Shown: positions 1 to 6,685, counted from the first letter of the stretch. The stretch: 7,280 nucleotides of DNA from Lachnospiraceae bacterium (GCA_900766915.1 CAAFXE010000263.1:1-7280), one strand, 5' to 3'. Numbers and translations: made by a program. The notes: a model not told the origin generated them from the sequence alone.

Positions 1-130
1 AAGAGTCCGAGAATCCATTCTTAGAAACACTCCGCGAAACAGGCTCTCCTGTGAGCGGCTAGTGTTTCTTGAATTAGTCGAGGAGGATGGAGCCTGCGAA
101 GTGGGGTAACACCTGTTTCTCGGGGCGTCA
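1..130 (+). ncRNA. Structured non-coding RNA, 3' part (possibly raiA class)
   Basis: No reading frame with a start and ribosome site covers this stretch, but it folds very well as RNA. An outer stem pairs 7-13 with 117-123 (CCGAGAA/TTCTCGG). Directly inside, 14-18 pairs with 87-91 (TCCAT/ATGGA). A long hairpin arm pairs 23-31 with 61-69 (AGAAACACT/AGTGTTTCT, nine perfect pairs), then 32-35 with 55-58 (CCGC/GCGG), then 39-43 with 48-52 (ACAGG/CCTGT) around a CTCT loop. The tip (46-50, CTCCT) is also complementary to 81-85 (AGGAG), and 41-46 to 90-95, so a pseudoknot or switch is possible. The outer stem may extend upstream of base 1. I see no T-rich terminator after it. Size, pseudoknot potential and host group fit the raiA RNA class of Firmicutes, but I recognise it only loosely. 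The fold is seen; the identity is inference. Confidence 0.55.
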
Positions 131-196
131 GTTAAAAGCTAAGAGAAAAAAATAGTAACCTAAAGAGTGATATAGTTGAGAAAATATGTTAATTTC

Positions 197-225
197 TTGA
201 CATTTAGATACAGATTGTATACAAT
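197..225 (+). promoter_or_regulatory. Sigma-A promoter of the citrate synthase-gntR-icd operon
   Basis: TTGACA at 197-202 is a perfect -35. A 17-base spacer follows, then TACAAT at 220-225, one mismatch from the consensus -10. Transcription should start near 232, leaving a leader of about 84 bases before the ATG at 316. The -10 is buried in the palindrome 214-225, so a repressor bound there would block RNA polymerase. Confidence 0.85.
214..225. promoter_or_regulatory. Palindromic operator over the -10, probably for the GntR regulator
   Basis: ATTGTATACAAT is a perfect 12-base palindrome centred on GTATAC. FadR-subfamily GntR regulators typically bind short palindromes with GT and AC half-site cores, and a gene for such a regulator lies in this operon. 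The overlap with the -10 suggests repression and autoregulation. The palindrome is seen; the assignment to this GntR protein is inference. Confidence 0.65.
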
Positions 226-241
226 AATACAAGCTGCACGC

Positions 242-259
242 GTATACATCAGATGTATA
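242..259. promoter_or_regulatory. Second palindrome in the leader, candidate auxiliary operator or RNA hairpin
   Basis: TATACATC (243-250) and GATGTATA (252-259) form a perfect inverted repeat around A251. It includes a second GTATAC core at 242-247, exactly 25 bases downstream of the core in the -10 operator. It would lie about 11 to 27 bases into the transcript, a usual place for an auxiliary repressor site. In RNA it could form a six-pair hairpin with a five-base loop. Flanking bases 235-241 (TGCACGC) can also pair with 293-301 just before the ribosome site, with a two-base bulge. Confidence 0.45.
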
Positions 260-315
260 AGAGGTTTATGGAATAAAAAGAACATTCACGGTGCGTGTGC
301 ATCAGGAGGAAGATT

Positions 316-1737
316 ATGGAAAACAGACAAGTGAAGTTTAATACAAAGACAAATTTGCTTCAGTTAGAGGAGCATATGTACCATTTGGTGGAGAACCCTA
401 CTGCCAATGTATTTCGAAACCTGTTCCCGTATACGGAAGTACCGCGAATCGCATTCAATGACCGCGTGGTACCGCATTGTATGCCGGAAGAGATCTGGAT
501 CACAGATACCACATTCCGTGACGGACAGCAGTCCAGGGCACCTTATTCTACAGAGCAGATCGTAACGATCTATGATTATTTACATCGCCTTGGCGGTCCA
601 AAAGGGAAAATCCGTCAGAGTGAGTTTTTCTTATACAGTAAAAAAGACCGTGATGCGGTATATAAATGTCTGGAGAGAGGCTATGAGTTTCCGGAGGTAA
701 CCTCCTGGATTCGTGCCAGCAAGAAGGATTTCCAGCTGGTAAAGGATATCGGTTTAAAGGAAACAGGTATTTTGGTCAGCTGTTCTGACTATCATATTTT
801 TTATAAGATGAAAATGACCAGAAGAGAGGTTATGGATCACTATTTAAGCATTGTCCGTGACTGTCTGGAAATCGGTGTCAGCCCAAGATGTCATCTGGAG
901 GATATTACCAGGGCAGATATTTATGGCTATGTCATTCCATTCTGTCTGGAGCTGGCAAAATTAATGGAAGAATATCAGATTCCGATCAAGGTTCGCTGCT
1001 GCGATACCATGGGATACGGTGTCAACTATCCGGGTGCGGTGATTCCACGTTCCGTACCGGGAATCATTTACGGTATTATGACCCATGCGGGAATCCCGTC
1101 CGAGCTCATCGAATGGCATGGACATAATGATTTCTATAAAGCAGTCAGCAATTCCACCACAGCATGGCTCTATGGTGCCAGCGGTGTCAACTGTTCTTTA
1201 TTTGGTATCGGAGAACGTACGGGAAATACACCACTGGAAGCAATGATCTTTGAATATGCACAGCTTCGCGGAACCTTAGATGGTATGGATACCACCGTAA
1301 TCACTGAGCTTGCGGAATATTATGAAAAGGAAATCGGCTATCAGATTCCGCCGCGTACACCATTTGTAGGAAAGAACTTCAATGTGACAAGAGCAGGAAT
1401 CCATGCAGACGGACTTTTGAAAAATGAAGAGATCTATAACATTTTCGATACAGAGAAATTCTTAAACAGACCGGTACTGGTTGCCATTTCCAATACCTCC
1501 GGACTGGCCGGAATCGCTCACTGGATCAATACTTATTTCAAATTAAAGGATGAGGAAAGAATCGAAAAGACCCATCCGATGATCGCAGATATCAAGGAGT
1601 GGGTAGACAGAGAATATGAAAACGGACGTATCACAGTGCTGACCGATGAGGAAATCTTAAATGCCATCGATGTGGCATGCAAACGTCTGGGAATTGAATT
1701 TCATGGATATGGAGCAGTAAAAAATGAAGAATCATGA
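316..1737 (+). CDS. Citrate (Re)-synthase (DRE-TIM/HMGL-like acyltransferase)
   Basis: Likely condenses acetyl-CoA with oxaloacetate to citrate with Re stereochemistry, using a divalent metal in the cytosol; this is the anaerobes' replacement for the ordinary Si-citrate synthase. The 473-residue protein has the HMGL-like TIM-barrel signatures: DTTFRDGQQ at 64-72 (catalytic Arg68, metal-binding Asp69), HGHND at 268-272 (metal-binding histidines), GIGERTGN at 297-304 and TRAGIHADG at 358-366. It lacks the C-terminal allosteric domain of LeuA-type 2-isopropylmalate synthases, and its length fits the Clostridium kluyveri Re-synthase type. Co-transcription with isocitrate dehydrogenase favours citrate over homocitrate or isopropylmalate. 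The start is ATG 316, six bases after AGGAGG at 304-309; an in-frame GTG at 295 has no ribosome site. The 3' end overlaps the regulator gene by 14 bases. Automatic pipelines may label it isopropylmalate or homocitrate synthase. The family is certain; the exact substrate rests on similarity and context. Confidence 0.88.
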   Translation: MENRQVKFNTKTNLLQLEEHMYHLVENPTANVFRNLFPYTEVPRIAFNDRVVPHCMPEEIWITDTTFRDGQQSRAPYSTEQIVTIYDYLHRLGGPKGKIRQSEFFLYSKKDRDAVYKCLERGYEFPEVTSWIRASKKDFQLVKDIGLKETGILVSCSDYHIFYKMKMTRREVMDHYLSIVRDCLEIGVSPRCHLEDITRADIYGYVIPFCLELAKLMEEYQIPIKVRCCDTMGYGVNYPGAVIPRSVPGIIYGIMTHAGIPSELIEWHGHNDFYKAVSNSTTAWLYGASGVNCSLFGIGERTGNTPLEAMIFEYAQLRGTLDGMDTTVITELAEYYEKEIGYQIPPRTPFVGKNFNVTRAGIHADGLLKNEEIYNIFDTEKFLNRPVLVAISNTSGLAGIAHWINTYFKLKDEERIEKTHPMIADIKEWVDREYENGRITVLTDEEILNAIDVACKRLGIEFHGYGAVKNEES

Positions 1738-2389
1738 AGCAAAGGAATCCGGTGATAAATATTCCTTACGGGGAAAGGTTTATGACCGGATCCGGGAAGA
1801 CATCTTAAACGGTGTATACAAGGAGCATGAAGAATTAAAGGAAGCTACTTTGGGAGAAAAGATGGGAGTATCCCGTACCCCGGTAAGAGAAGCACTTCGT
1901 CAGCTGGAGCTGGAAGGTCTGGTGGAGATCATTCCCAATAAAGGTGCCAGAGTGACTGGCATTACCAAGAAGGATATGGATGACATTTATCAGATCCGCT
2001 ATCTTTTGGAGGGTTTAAGTGCCAGATGGGCCACGGAGCATGTGACGAAGGAGCAGTTGGATAAGATGGAGGAAATACTTTACCTGACGGAGTTTCATGC
2101 AAAGAAGGAAAATTATGCACAGGTCTATGAGCTGGACAGCCAGTTTCACGAGCTGATGTATGAGGCATCGGGAAGTAAGCTACTGAATCACATTCTGTCT
2201 GACTTCCATATGTATGTGACCAGGATCAGAAAGACCTCTCTGGCAGACGGAAGCCGGTCAAAATATTCCACAGAAGAGCATCGGGCGATTCTGGATGCCA
2301 TCAAAGCCCATGACGCAAAGAGGGCAGAGGAATGTGCCCACGCCCATGTGATGAGCACTGTGGAAAATAATCATAAAAACGGATTTTAA
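1724..2389 (+). CDS. GntR-family transcriptional regulator, FadR/FCD subfamily
   Basis: A cytosolic DNA-binding regulator of 221 residues, the usual size for FadR-type GntR proteins. The N-terminal winged helix-turn-helix covers about residues 14-80, with the typical YDRIREDILNG start, the recognition region GVSRTPVREALRQLELEGLV (48-67) and the wing IPNKGARV. The helical FCD effector domain covers about 85-215. Its metal-binding set is visible as Asp138, His142, His186 and His208, with spacing like that of known metal-bound FCD proteins, whose ligands are usually small carboxylates. The gene overlaps the citrate synthase end by 14 bases, with GGAG at 1711-1714 nine bases before ATG 1724, suggesting translational coupling. 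Isocitrate dehydrogenase follows after 17 bases. Its probable targets are the GTATAC palindromes at 214-225 and 242-259. A tricarboxylate or dicarboxylate effector (citrate, 2-oxoglutarate) is inference. Confidence 0.92.
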   Translation: MKNHEAKESGDKYSLRGKVYDRIREDILNGVYKEHEELKEATLGEKMGVSRTPVREALRQLELEGLVEIIPNKGARVTGITKKDMDDIYQIRYLLEGLSARWATEHVTKEQLDKMEEILYLTEFHAKKENYAQVYELDSQFHELMYEASGSKLLNHILSDFHMYVTRIRKTSLADGSRSKYSTEEHRAILDAIKAHDAKRAEECAHAHVMSTVENNHKNGF

Positions 2390-2406
2390 TACAGGAGATA
2401 AGTACC

Positions 2407-3612
2407 ATGGAAAAAATTAAAATGACCACCCCACTGGTTGAGATGGATGGAGACGAAATGACCAGAATCCTCTGGAAAATGATCAAAGAGGAGCTTATTA
2501 CACCGTTCGTGGATTTAAAGACGGAATACTATGACCTTGGTCTGGAGCATAGAAATGAGACTGACGATCAGGTGACCATCGATGCATCCAATGCCACAAA
2601 AAAATACGGTGTTGCAGTCAAATGTGCTACCATCACACCAAATGCAGCCCGGGTTAAGGAATACAATTTAAAGGAAATGTGGAAGAGCCCTAACGGAACC
2701 ATCCGTGCACTTTTAGACGGAACGGTATTTCGTGCACCGATCATTGTAAAAGGTATCGATCCTTATGTAAAAACATGGAAAAAGCCTATCACCCTTGCCC
2801 GCCATGCCTACGGGGATGTGTATAAGGCAACAGAAATGCGTATTCCGGGTGCAGGAAAATGTGAACTGGTCTACACCGCAGAGGATGGAACCGAAGAAAG
2901 AGCATTGATCCATAACTTCAAAGGAGCCGGAGTAGTACAGGGACAGCACAATCTGGATGATTCCATCGAAAGCTTTGCAAAGAGCTGTTTCCAGTTTGCA
3001 CTGGATACAAAGCAGGATCTCTGGTTTGCCACAAAGGATACCATCTCCAAAAAATACGACCATCATTTCAAGGATGTGTTTGCGGACCTTTATGAGAAGG
3101 AATATAAAGAAAAATTCGAAGAAGCAGGCATTACCTATTTCTATACCCTCATCGATGATGCGGTAGCCCGTGTGGTAAAATCAGAAGGCGGCTTTATCTG
3201 GGCTTGCAAAAACTATGATGGAGACGTCATGAGTGACCTGGTAGCTACAGCCTTTGGTTCTCTGGCCATGATGACCTCCGTGCTGGTATCTCCTCACGGA
3301 TACTGGGAATATGAAGCAGCCCACGGAACGGTACAGAGACACTACTATAAGCATTTAAAAGGAGAAGAAACCTCCACAAACTCCATGGCAACGATCTTTG
3401 CATGGAGCGGTGCCTTAAGAAAACGTGGTGAGCTTGACAACTTGCCGGAGCTGGTGGCATTTGCGGATAAGCTGGAAAAAGCATCCATTAAGACCATCGA
3501 GGATGGTAAGATGACTAAGGATCTGGCACTCATTACTTCTTTGGAAAATGTGGAAGTGTTAAGCTCCCTTGACTTTATTAAGGCCATCAGAGCAACCATG
3601 GAAGCGATGTAA
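2407..3612 (+). CDS. icd: NADP-dependent isocitrate dehydrogenase (homodimeric, eukaryote-like type)
   Basis: Oxidatively decarboxylates isocitrate to 2-oxoglutarate in the cytosol, making NADPH; here it feeds glutamate synthesis. The 401 residues align along their whole length with the human IDH1-like type rather than the E. coli Icd type. Visible features are the substrate loop SPNGTIR (94-100), Arg109, ARHAYGD with Arg132 (IDH1 numbering is identical here), Tyr139, Lys210, metal-binding Asp250, Asp273 and Asp277 in NYDGDVMSD, and EAAHGTVQRHY (303-313). Arg311 and His312, together with Lys258, correspond to the residues that contact the NADP 2'-phosphate, so NADP preference is expected. AGGAG at 2393-2397 lies nine bases before the ATG. 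It is the third gene of the operon, 17 bases after the regulator. No residue looks damaged. The enzyme assignment is secure. Confidence 0.96.
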   Translation: MEKIKMTTPLVEMDGDEMTRILWKMIKEELITPFVDLKTEYYDLGLEHRNETDDQVTIDASNATKKYGVAVKCATITPNAARVKEYNLKEMWKSPNGTIRALLDGTVFRAPIIVKGIDPYVKTWKKPITLARHAYGDVYKATEMRIPGAGKCELVYTAEDGTEERALIHNFKGAGVVQGQHNLDDSIESFAKSCFQFALDTKQDLWFATKDTISKKYDHHFKDVFADLYEKEYKEKFEEAGITYFYTLIDDAVARVVKSEGGFIWACKNYDGDVMSDLVATAFGSLAMMTSVLVSPHGYWEYEAAHGTVQRHYYKHLKGEETSTNSMATIFAWSGALRKRGELDNLPELVAFADKLEKASIKTIEDGKMTKDLALITSLENVEVLSSLDFIKAIRATMEAM

Positions 3613-3636
3613 CGGGATAACAAGGAGTCTGAAATC

Positions 3637-5298
3637 ATGGGCTATCAACTTAAGATAACGATTAAAGACAGTCATCCGCCAATCTGGCGCAGGATTCTTG
3701 TGCCGTCTCACATTACGTTTTATGATCTGGATGACATCATAGAAGCTGCTTTCGGATGGCAGCATGAGCATATGTTTGCTTTTAACTTTGGCAACAGATG
3801 GATGGAATTTATTGGTGCACCAATCCCCGAAGACGATGACAACGCAGAGGAATGTATCGATGGATGGCTGGAGGAAGGCGATAGTTTTAGATATACCTAT
3901 GATTTTGGTGATGATTGGGTACATACGATCAAGGTGGAAAAAGAAGTGCCCTATGAAAAAAGGTATCCTCAGGTTATCAAGTTTAAGGGACCGAATATGA
4001 TTGAAGACTGCGGCGGTATCTGGGGATTTTATGAACAGATTGATGAGGCAGAGCCTTTTGACATGGAGGCTGTAAATGAGCGTTTCAGTACGTGGAATTT
4101 TCCGGAAACCTATTCGGTACATGACGATTTGCTGGGAGAAGATGAAGAGGTACTTTGGGAACTGCAGAAACAGATGGAGGAACGTGAAGATGGATTGCGC
4201 CAGCTCCTGCCTCCGCCAAAAACCCTGGATGAAATATACATGCACTATACAAAGGATAATCTAAAGCAGATTGCCCGAATGTATGGATACAAGGGGTATC
4301 ATAAATTATCGAAAAAAGAATTGGCAGTGCAGCTTGCAGAGTATCTTCTGGATACATCCTTTCTGGAGAAGCAACTTTTGAATACATCGGAGGATGAATT
4401 CCGGTTTTTTAAATGTGCCATAGAGGAACAGGGAATTTCCATGACAGAGGAATTGCTTCAGAACTATCTTCTGCTGATTACCTATGGTGGGTTCCACCCG
4501 GCTTATGATTTTTATCAGGTTTCCTTAGATGTACAGGAAAAATTTAAGGAAATCTGCACTCCCGAATTTTGTCAGGAGTGTACAAAGCGTCAGAAATTTA
4601 CGACTTACTGTGACGGGGCACTGTATCTTTACGGAGTGCTTCCTGTAGAGAAGTTAGTAGAGATTTATCATTTGTACGAAAAAGATGATATGGACGTAAA
4701 GGAAGCGGAGGGGCGGATTGAAAGGATGATCCAGAGGGGAGAACCCTATGCGTTAAAAGAAGGTTTCCTGATGGATGAAGAGCTTGCGGAAAGGGATTTA
4801 TTCCAGTGTGTTTTGAAAAAACAGGAAGGTTGTTCCTACTACATACCAGAAGAAAAAGAAGAGTTTTTGACGTACGGAGAATATGAATGTCAGGAACCCG
4901 ATGAGAATACGGAATTTTTTGTCAGATATCTTCAGAAAAAGCTTCGTAGAAATGGACCGGAGGCTTTGATGCTTTTTTATGAGATACAGGATGGACTTAG
5001 GATGAATTTGTCTGTGGAGGAGTTGGCGGGCATTTTGTTAGACAGGAACTGCACGATTTCATCCCCACAGCAAATGCAGGAGGTAGTGGAACAGATCCTT
5101 AAGTTTGGAAATTATACAAGAAAATGGGATTACAGAGGCCATACCAATGCGGAGGTCCAGCGGGAGAAGGCGGAGACTTTCGCAGAGCGAAACAAGAACA
5201 AGGTAATCGGTTTTCCCGGAGCGAAGAAGGTTTACCCAAACGATCCGTGTCCCTGCGGAAGCGGAAAAAAGTTTAAACATTGCTGTAAAAAGGGGTAG
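3637..5298 (+). CDS. Plasmid pRiA4b ORF-3-like protein with C-terminal SEC-C zinc motif
   Basis: A 553-residue soluble protein of unknown function with at least three parts. Residues 1-170 are a pRiA4b ORF-3-like domain, with the hallmarks PPIWRRILVP (14-23), FYDLDDIIEAAFGWQHEH (28-45), YDFGDDWVHTI (88-98) and EDCGGIWGF (123-131). Residues about 195-240 form a helical segment resembling Rho-N/SAP-like nucleic-acid-binding modules (DNLKQIARMYGYKGYHKLSKKELA). The middle, to about 530, is unrecognised and rich in Glu; it holds a cysteine cluster, Cys307, Cys312, Cys315 and Cys325, that could bind a metal. The end is a SEC-C motif, PCPCGSGKKFKHCC (537-550), a zinc knuckle as in SecA. There is no signal peptide or membrane segment. 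It starts 24 bases after icd, with AAGGAG at 3622-3627 and no terminator between them, so it is probably co-transcribed. A role in nucleic-acid or protein binding is only inference. Confidence 0.87.
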   Translation: MGYQLKITIKDSHPPIWRRILVPSHITFYDLDDIIEAAFGWQHEHMFAFNFGNRWMEFIGAPIPEDDDNAEECIDGWLEEGDSFRYTYDFGDDWVHTIKVEKEVPYEKRYPQVIKFKGPNMIEDCGGIWGFYEQIDEAEPFDMEAVNERFSTWNFPETYSVHDDLLGEDEEVLWELQKQMEEREDGLRQLLPPPKTLDEIYMHYTKDNLKQIARMYGYKGYHKLSKKELAVQLAEYLLDTSFLEKQLLNTSEDEFRFFKCAIEEQGISMTEELLQNYLLLITYGGFHPAYDFYQVSLDVQEKFKEICTPEFCQECTKRQKFTTYCDGALYLYGVLPVEKLVEIYHLYEKDDMDVKEAEGRIERMIQRGEPYALKEGFLMDEELAERDLFQCVLKKQEGCSYYIPEEKEEFLTYGEYECQEPDENTEFFVRYLQKKLRRNGPEALMLFYEIQDGLRMNLSVEELAGILLDRNCTISSPQQMQEVVEQILKFGNYTRKWDYRGHTNAEVQREKAETFAERNKNKVIGFPGAKKVYPNDPCPCGSGKKFKHCCKKG

Positions 5299-5359
5299 AT
5301 ATCAAGGCAATCAGATTGACGATGGAGATGATGTAACTTTAGATTGTGGTGTTAAACTA

Positions 5360-5404
5360 AAAAAGAACCTCTTCGAATTTTTGATATTCGAAGAGGTTCT
5401 TTTT
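5360..5404. terminator. Strong intrinsic terminator, usable in both directions
   Basis: Fifteen perfect pairs join AGAACCTCTTCGAAT (5364-5378) and its complement (5386-5400) around a seven-base loop. Flanking A and T runs (5360-5363, 5401-5404) extend the stem and supply the U-tract on either strand. It ends the operon about 60 bases after the SEC-C gene stop. Confidence 0.92.
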
Positions 5405-5405
5405 C

Positions 5406-5434
5406 TTGTGTTTTTGTTTTTTCCATGCTACAAT
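5406..5434 (+). promoter_or_regulatory. Promoter with extended -10 for the Rpn-family gene
   Basis: TTGTGT (5406-5411), a 17-base spacer and TACAAT (5429-5434) are correctly spaced. TG at 5426-5427, one base before the -10, makes it an extended -10 element, which can offset the weak -35. It starts directly after the terminator and would give a leader of about 205 bases before the ATG at 5649. Confidence 0.55.
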
Positions 5435-5648
5435 TATCGAAAAGCAGAATCATCTCACATGCAAAGGCGAAAGCCGGGCATTCTTTCATCACCTTTGGGT
5501 AAATAAGGTGAGGCATATCTTTTTGTAGAGCAGGAGTCATGCTTTTATTTTCCAATATTACAATTGAAGCAGGACGACTGGACAAGCAGATATGTATGAT
5601 AACATGACTGATAGATCATAGTCTTCCTGCAATTATGAAGGAGGAACT
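5435..5648 (+). other. Long leader/intergenic stretch with hairpin potential, no convincing gene
   Basis: Only tiny frames occur here; a 15-codon frame at 5459-5506 has no ribosome site. Small hairpins are possible: GGC-GAAA-GCC (5466-5475, a GNRA-type loop) and CACCTT/AAGGTG (5490-5495 with 5505-5510). A longer imperfect inverted repeat joins 5561-5578 and 5620-5634, including GCAGGA/TCCTGC and AATT/AATT. It ends four bases before the AGGAGG at 5639-5644, so it could influence translation of the next gene. A 77-codon minus-strand frame here runs into the terminator and is not called. Confidence 0.35.
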
Positions 5649-6551
5649 ATGGGTGTAAAGGATACGAAGGCAAAGGAGTATCTCTCAGATAATGAGAGAT
5701 TTGCAGATTTGTGTAATGCCAGGTTATTTGACGGAGAGCAGGTAATCAAGGCAGAGAATCTGGAAGAAAAGGATACCACAGAGGTACTTTCTATTCTTGG
5801 AACTGATGAAAAAGAAATTCAGTTTCAAAAATGGAGAGACATTTTGAAACAAGTGGTTATAAAAGCGTATGGACATACGTATTTTATGTTGATTGGAATT
5901 GAACACCAATCAGACATAAATTATGCGATGCCGGTTAAGGTCATGGTCTATGATGCATTGAATTATGGTGCACAGGTAAAGGAAGCGACAAAGAAAAATC
6001 AAAGTGAAAAGAAAAACTGCACAAATGCAGAATTTTTGTCGGGATTTAACAAGACAGATAAACTGACACCTATCATAACGCTGGTGCTTTATTTGGGAGC
6101 AAAACAATGGGATGGACCGAGATGTCTTCAAGATATGTTGTTGAAAACAGATGAACGACTGGATGCATTTATTCCTGACTATAAAATCAATTTGGTGATT
6201 CCGCAGGAGATTGACTATTTTGATAGATTTAAAACAACGCTTGGAGAAGTGTTGCAGGTTGTCAAGGTTTCAGAGAACAGAAAAGAGATGAGAAGGCTGC
6301 TTACAACGAATCCTAAATTTTTGGCAATGGATAATGAGTCTGTATCAGCAATTAATACTTTTATTGGAGTTAATATTCCACTTAATAGGGAAGGAAGTGT
6401 GACAAATATGTGTAAAGCTTGGGAAGATCAGAAAGAAGAAGGACGTCAGGAGGTAATCAAGGAATTGCTCCGGGATGGACTGATTACACCAGAAGAAGCA
6501 GCCAAGAGGCTTCAGATTAGTGAACAAGAAGTAGAAAAATTAATGAAATAA
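5649..6551 (+). CDS. Rpn-family recombination-promoting nuclease/putative transposase (PD-(D/E)XK)
   Basis: A 300-residue protein of the Rpn/transposase_31-like PD-(D/E)XK family, whose characterised members (E. coli RpnA) are metal-dependent DNA endonucleases promoting RecA-independent recombination; some are reported to act in phage defence. The family start is seen as ERFADLCNARLFDGEQVIKAENLEEKDTTE (16-45). The nuclease core follows as YFMLIGIEHQSDINYAMPVKVMVYDALNY (78-106), where Glu85-His-Gln87 is the E-x-Q form of the catalytic motif. A hydrophobic strand (PIITLVLYLG, 141-150) comes next. The end (262-300) is helical and charged, with ELLRDGLITPEEAAKRLQISEQEVEKL resembling a small helix-turn-helix. 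AGGAGG at 5639-5644 precedes the ATG closely. The gene is monocistronic, between two terminators, with lower GC than the icd operon. It appears intact. No inverted-repeat ends were found, so transposition is not supported here. Confidence 0.88.
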   Translation: MGVKDTKAKEYLSDNERFADLCNARLFDGEQVIKAENLEEKDTTEVLSILGTDEKEIQFQKWRDILKQVVIKAYGHTYFMLIGIEHQSDINYAMPVKVMVYDALNYGAQVKEATKKNQSEKKNCTNAEFLSGFNKTDKLTPIITLVLYLGAKQWDGPRCLQDMLLKTDERLDAFIPDYKINLVIPQEIDYFDRFKTTLGEVLQVVKVSENRKEMRRLLTTNPKFLAMDNESVSAINTFIGVNIPLNREGSVTNMCKAWEDQKEEGRQEVIKELLRDGLITPEEAAKRLQISEQEVEKLMK

Positions 6552-6584
6552 AAAAGATTACGATAACCGAATAAGGATAGGAAG

Positions 6585-6630
6585 AAAACAGGACGAATCA
6601 GTGCAACGAAACTGATTCGTCCTGTTTTTT
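6585..6630. terminator. Intrinsic terminator after the Rpn-family gene
   Basis: An 18-pair perfect stem joins 6585-6602 (AAAACAGGACGAATCAGT) and 6611-6628 around an eight-base loop GCAACGAA. The A-rich left arm and T-rich right arm (T run 6625-6630) let it work on both strands. It lies 33 bases after the stop codon. Confidence 0.93.
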
Positions 6631-6685
6631 GTGCTTTTACACTTTTGTCAAAAAAATACATATTTTCTGGCACAATCTGTACAAA

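Noticed and set aside
1..130. glmS ribozyme, T-box or known metabolite riboswitch
   Set aside because: GTCGAGGAGGATGG recalls a glmS segment, but the other conserved glmS core parts and a glmS gene are missing. No T-box GGTGG anticodon-end motif is present, and a promoter separates this RNA from the operon.
3559..4245. Long minus-strand frame of 228 codons opposite the SEC-C gene
   Set aside because: It lies opposite the well-supported pRiA4b ORF-3-like domain, crosses the icd/SEC-C gene boundary, and its translation has no family features.
5459..5506. 15-codon frame in the Rpn leader
   Set aside because: No ribosome binding site precedes the ATG and the peptide is not recognisable; a chance frame is likely.
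5352..5585. Minus-strand frame of 77 codons downstream of the SEC-C gene
   Set aside because: It runs through the whole terminator hairpin, and its C-terminal codons are simply the A/T-rich stem. It has no good ribosome site and shows no recognisable domain.
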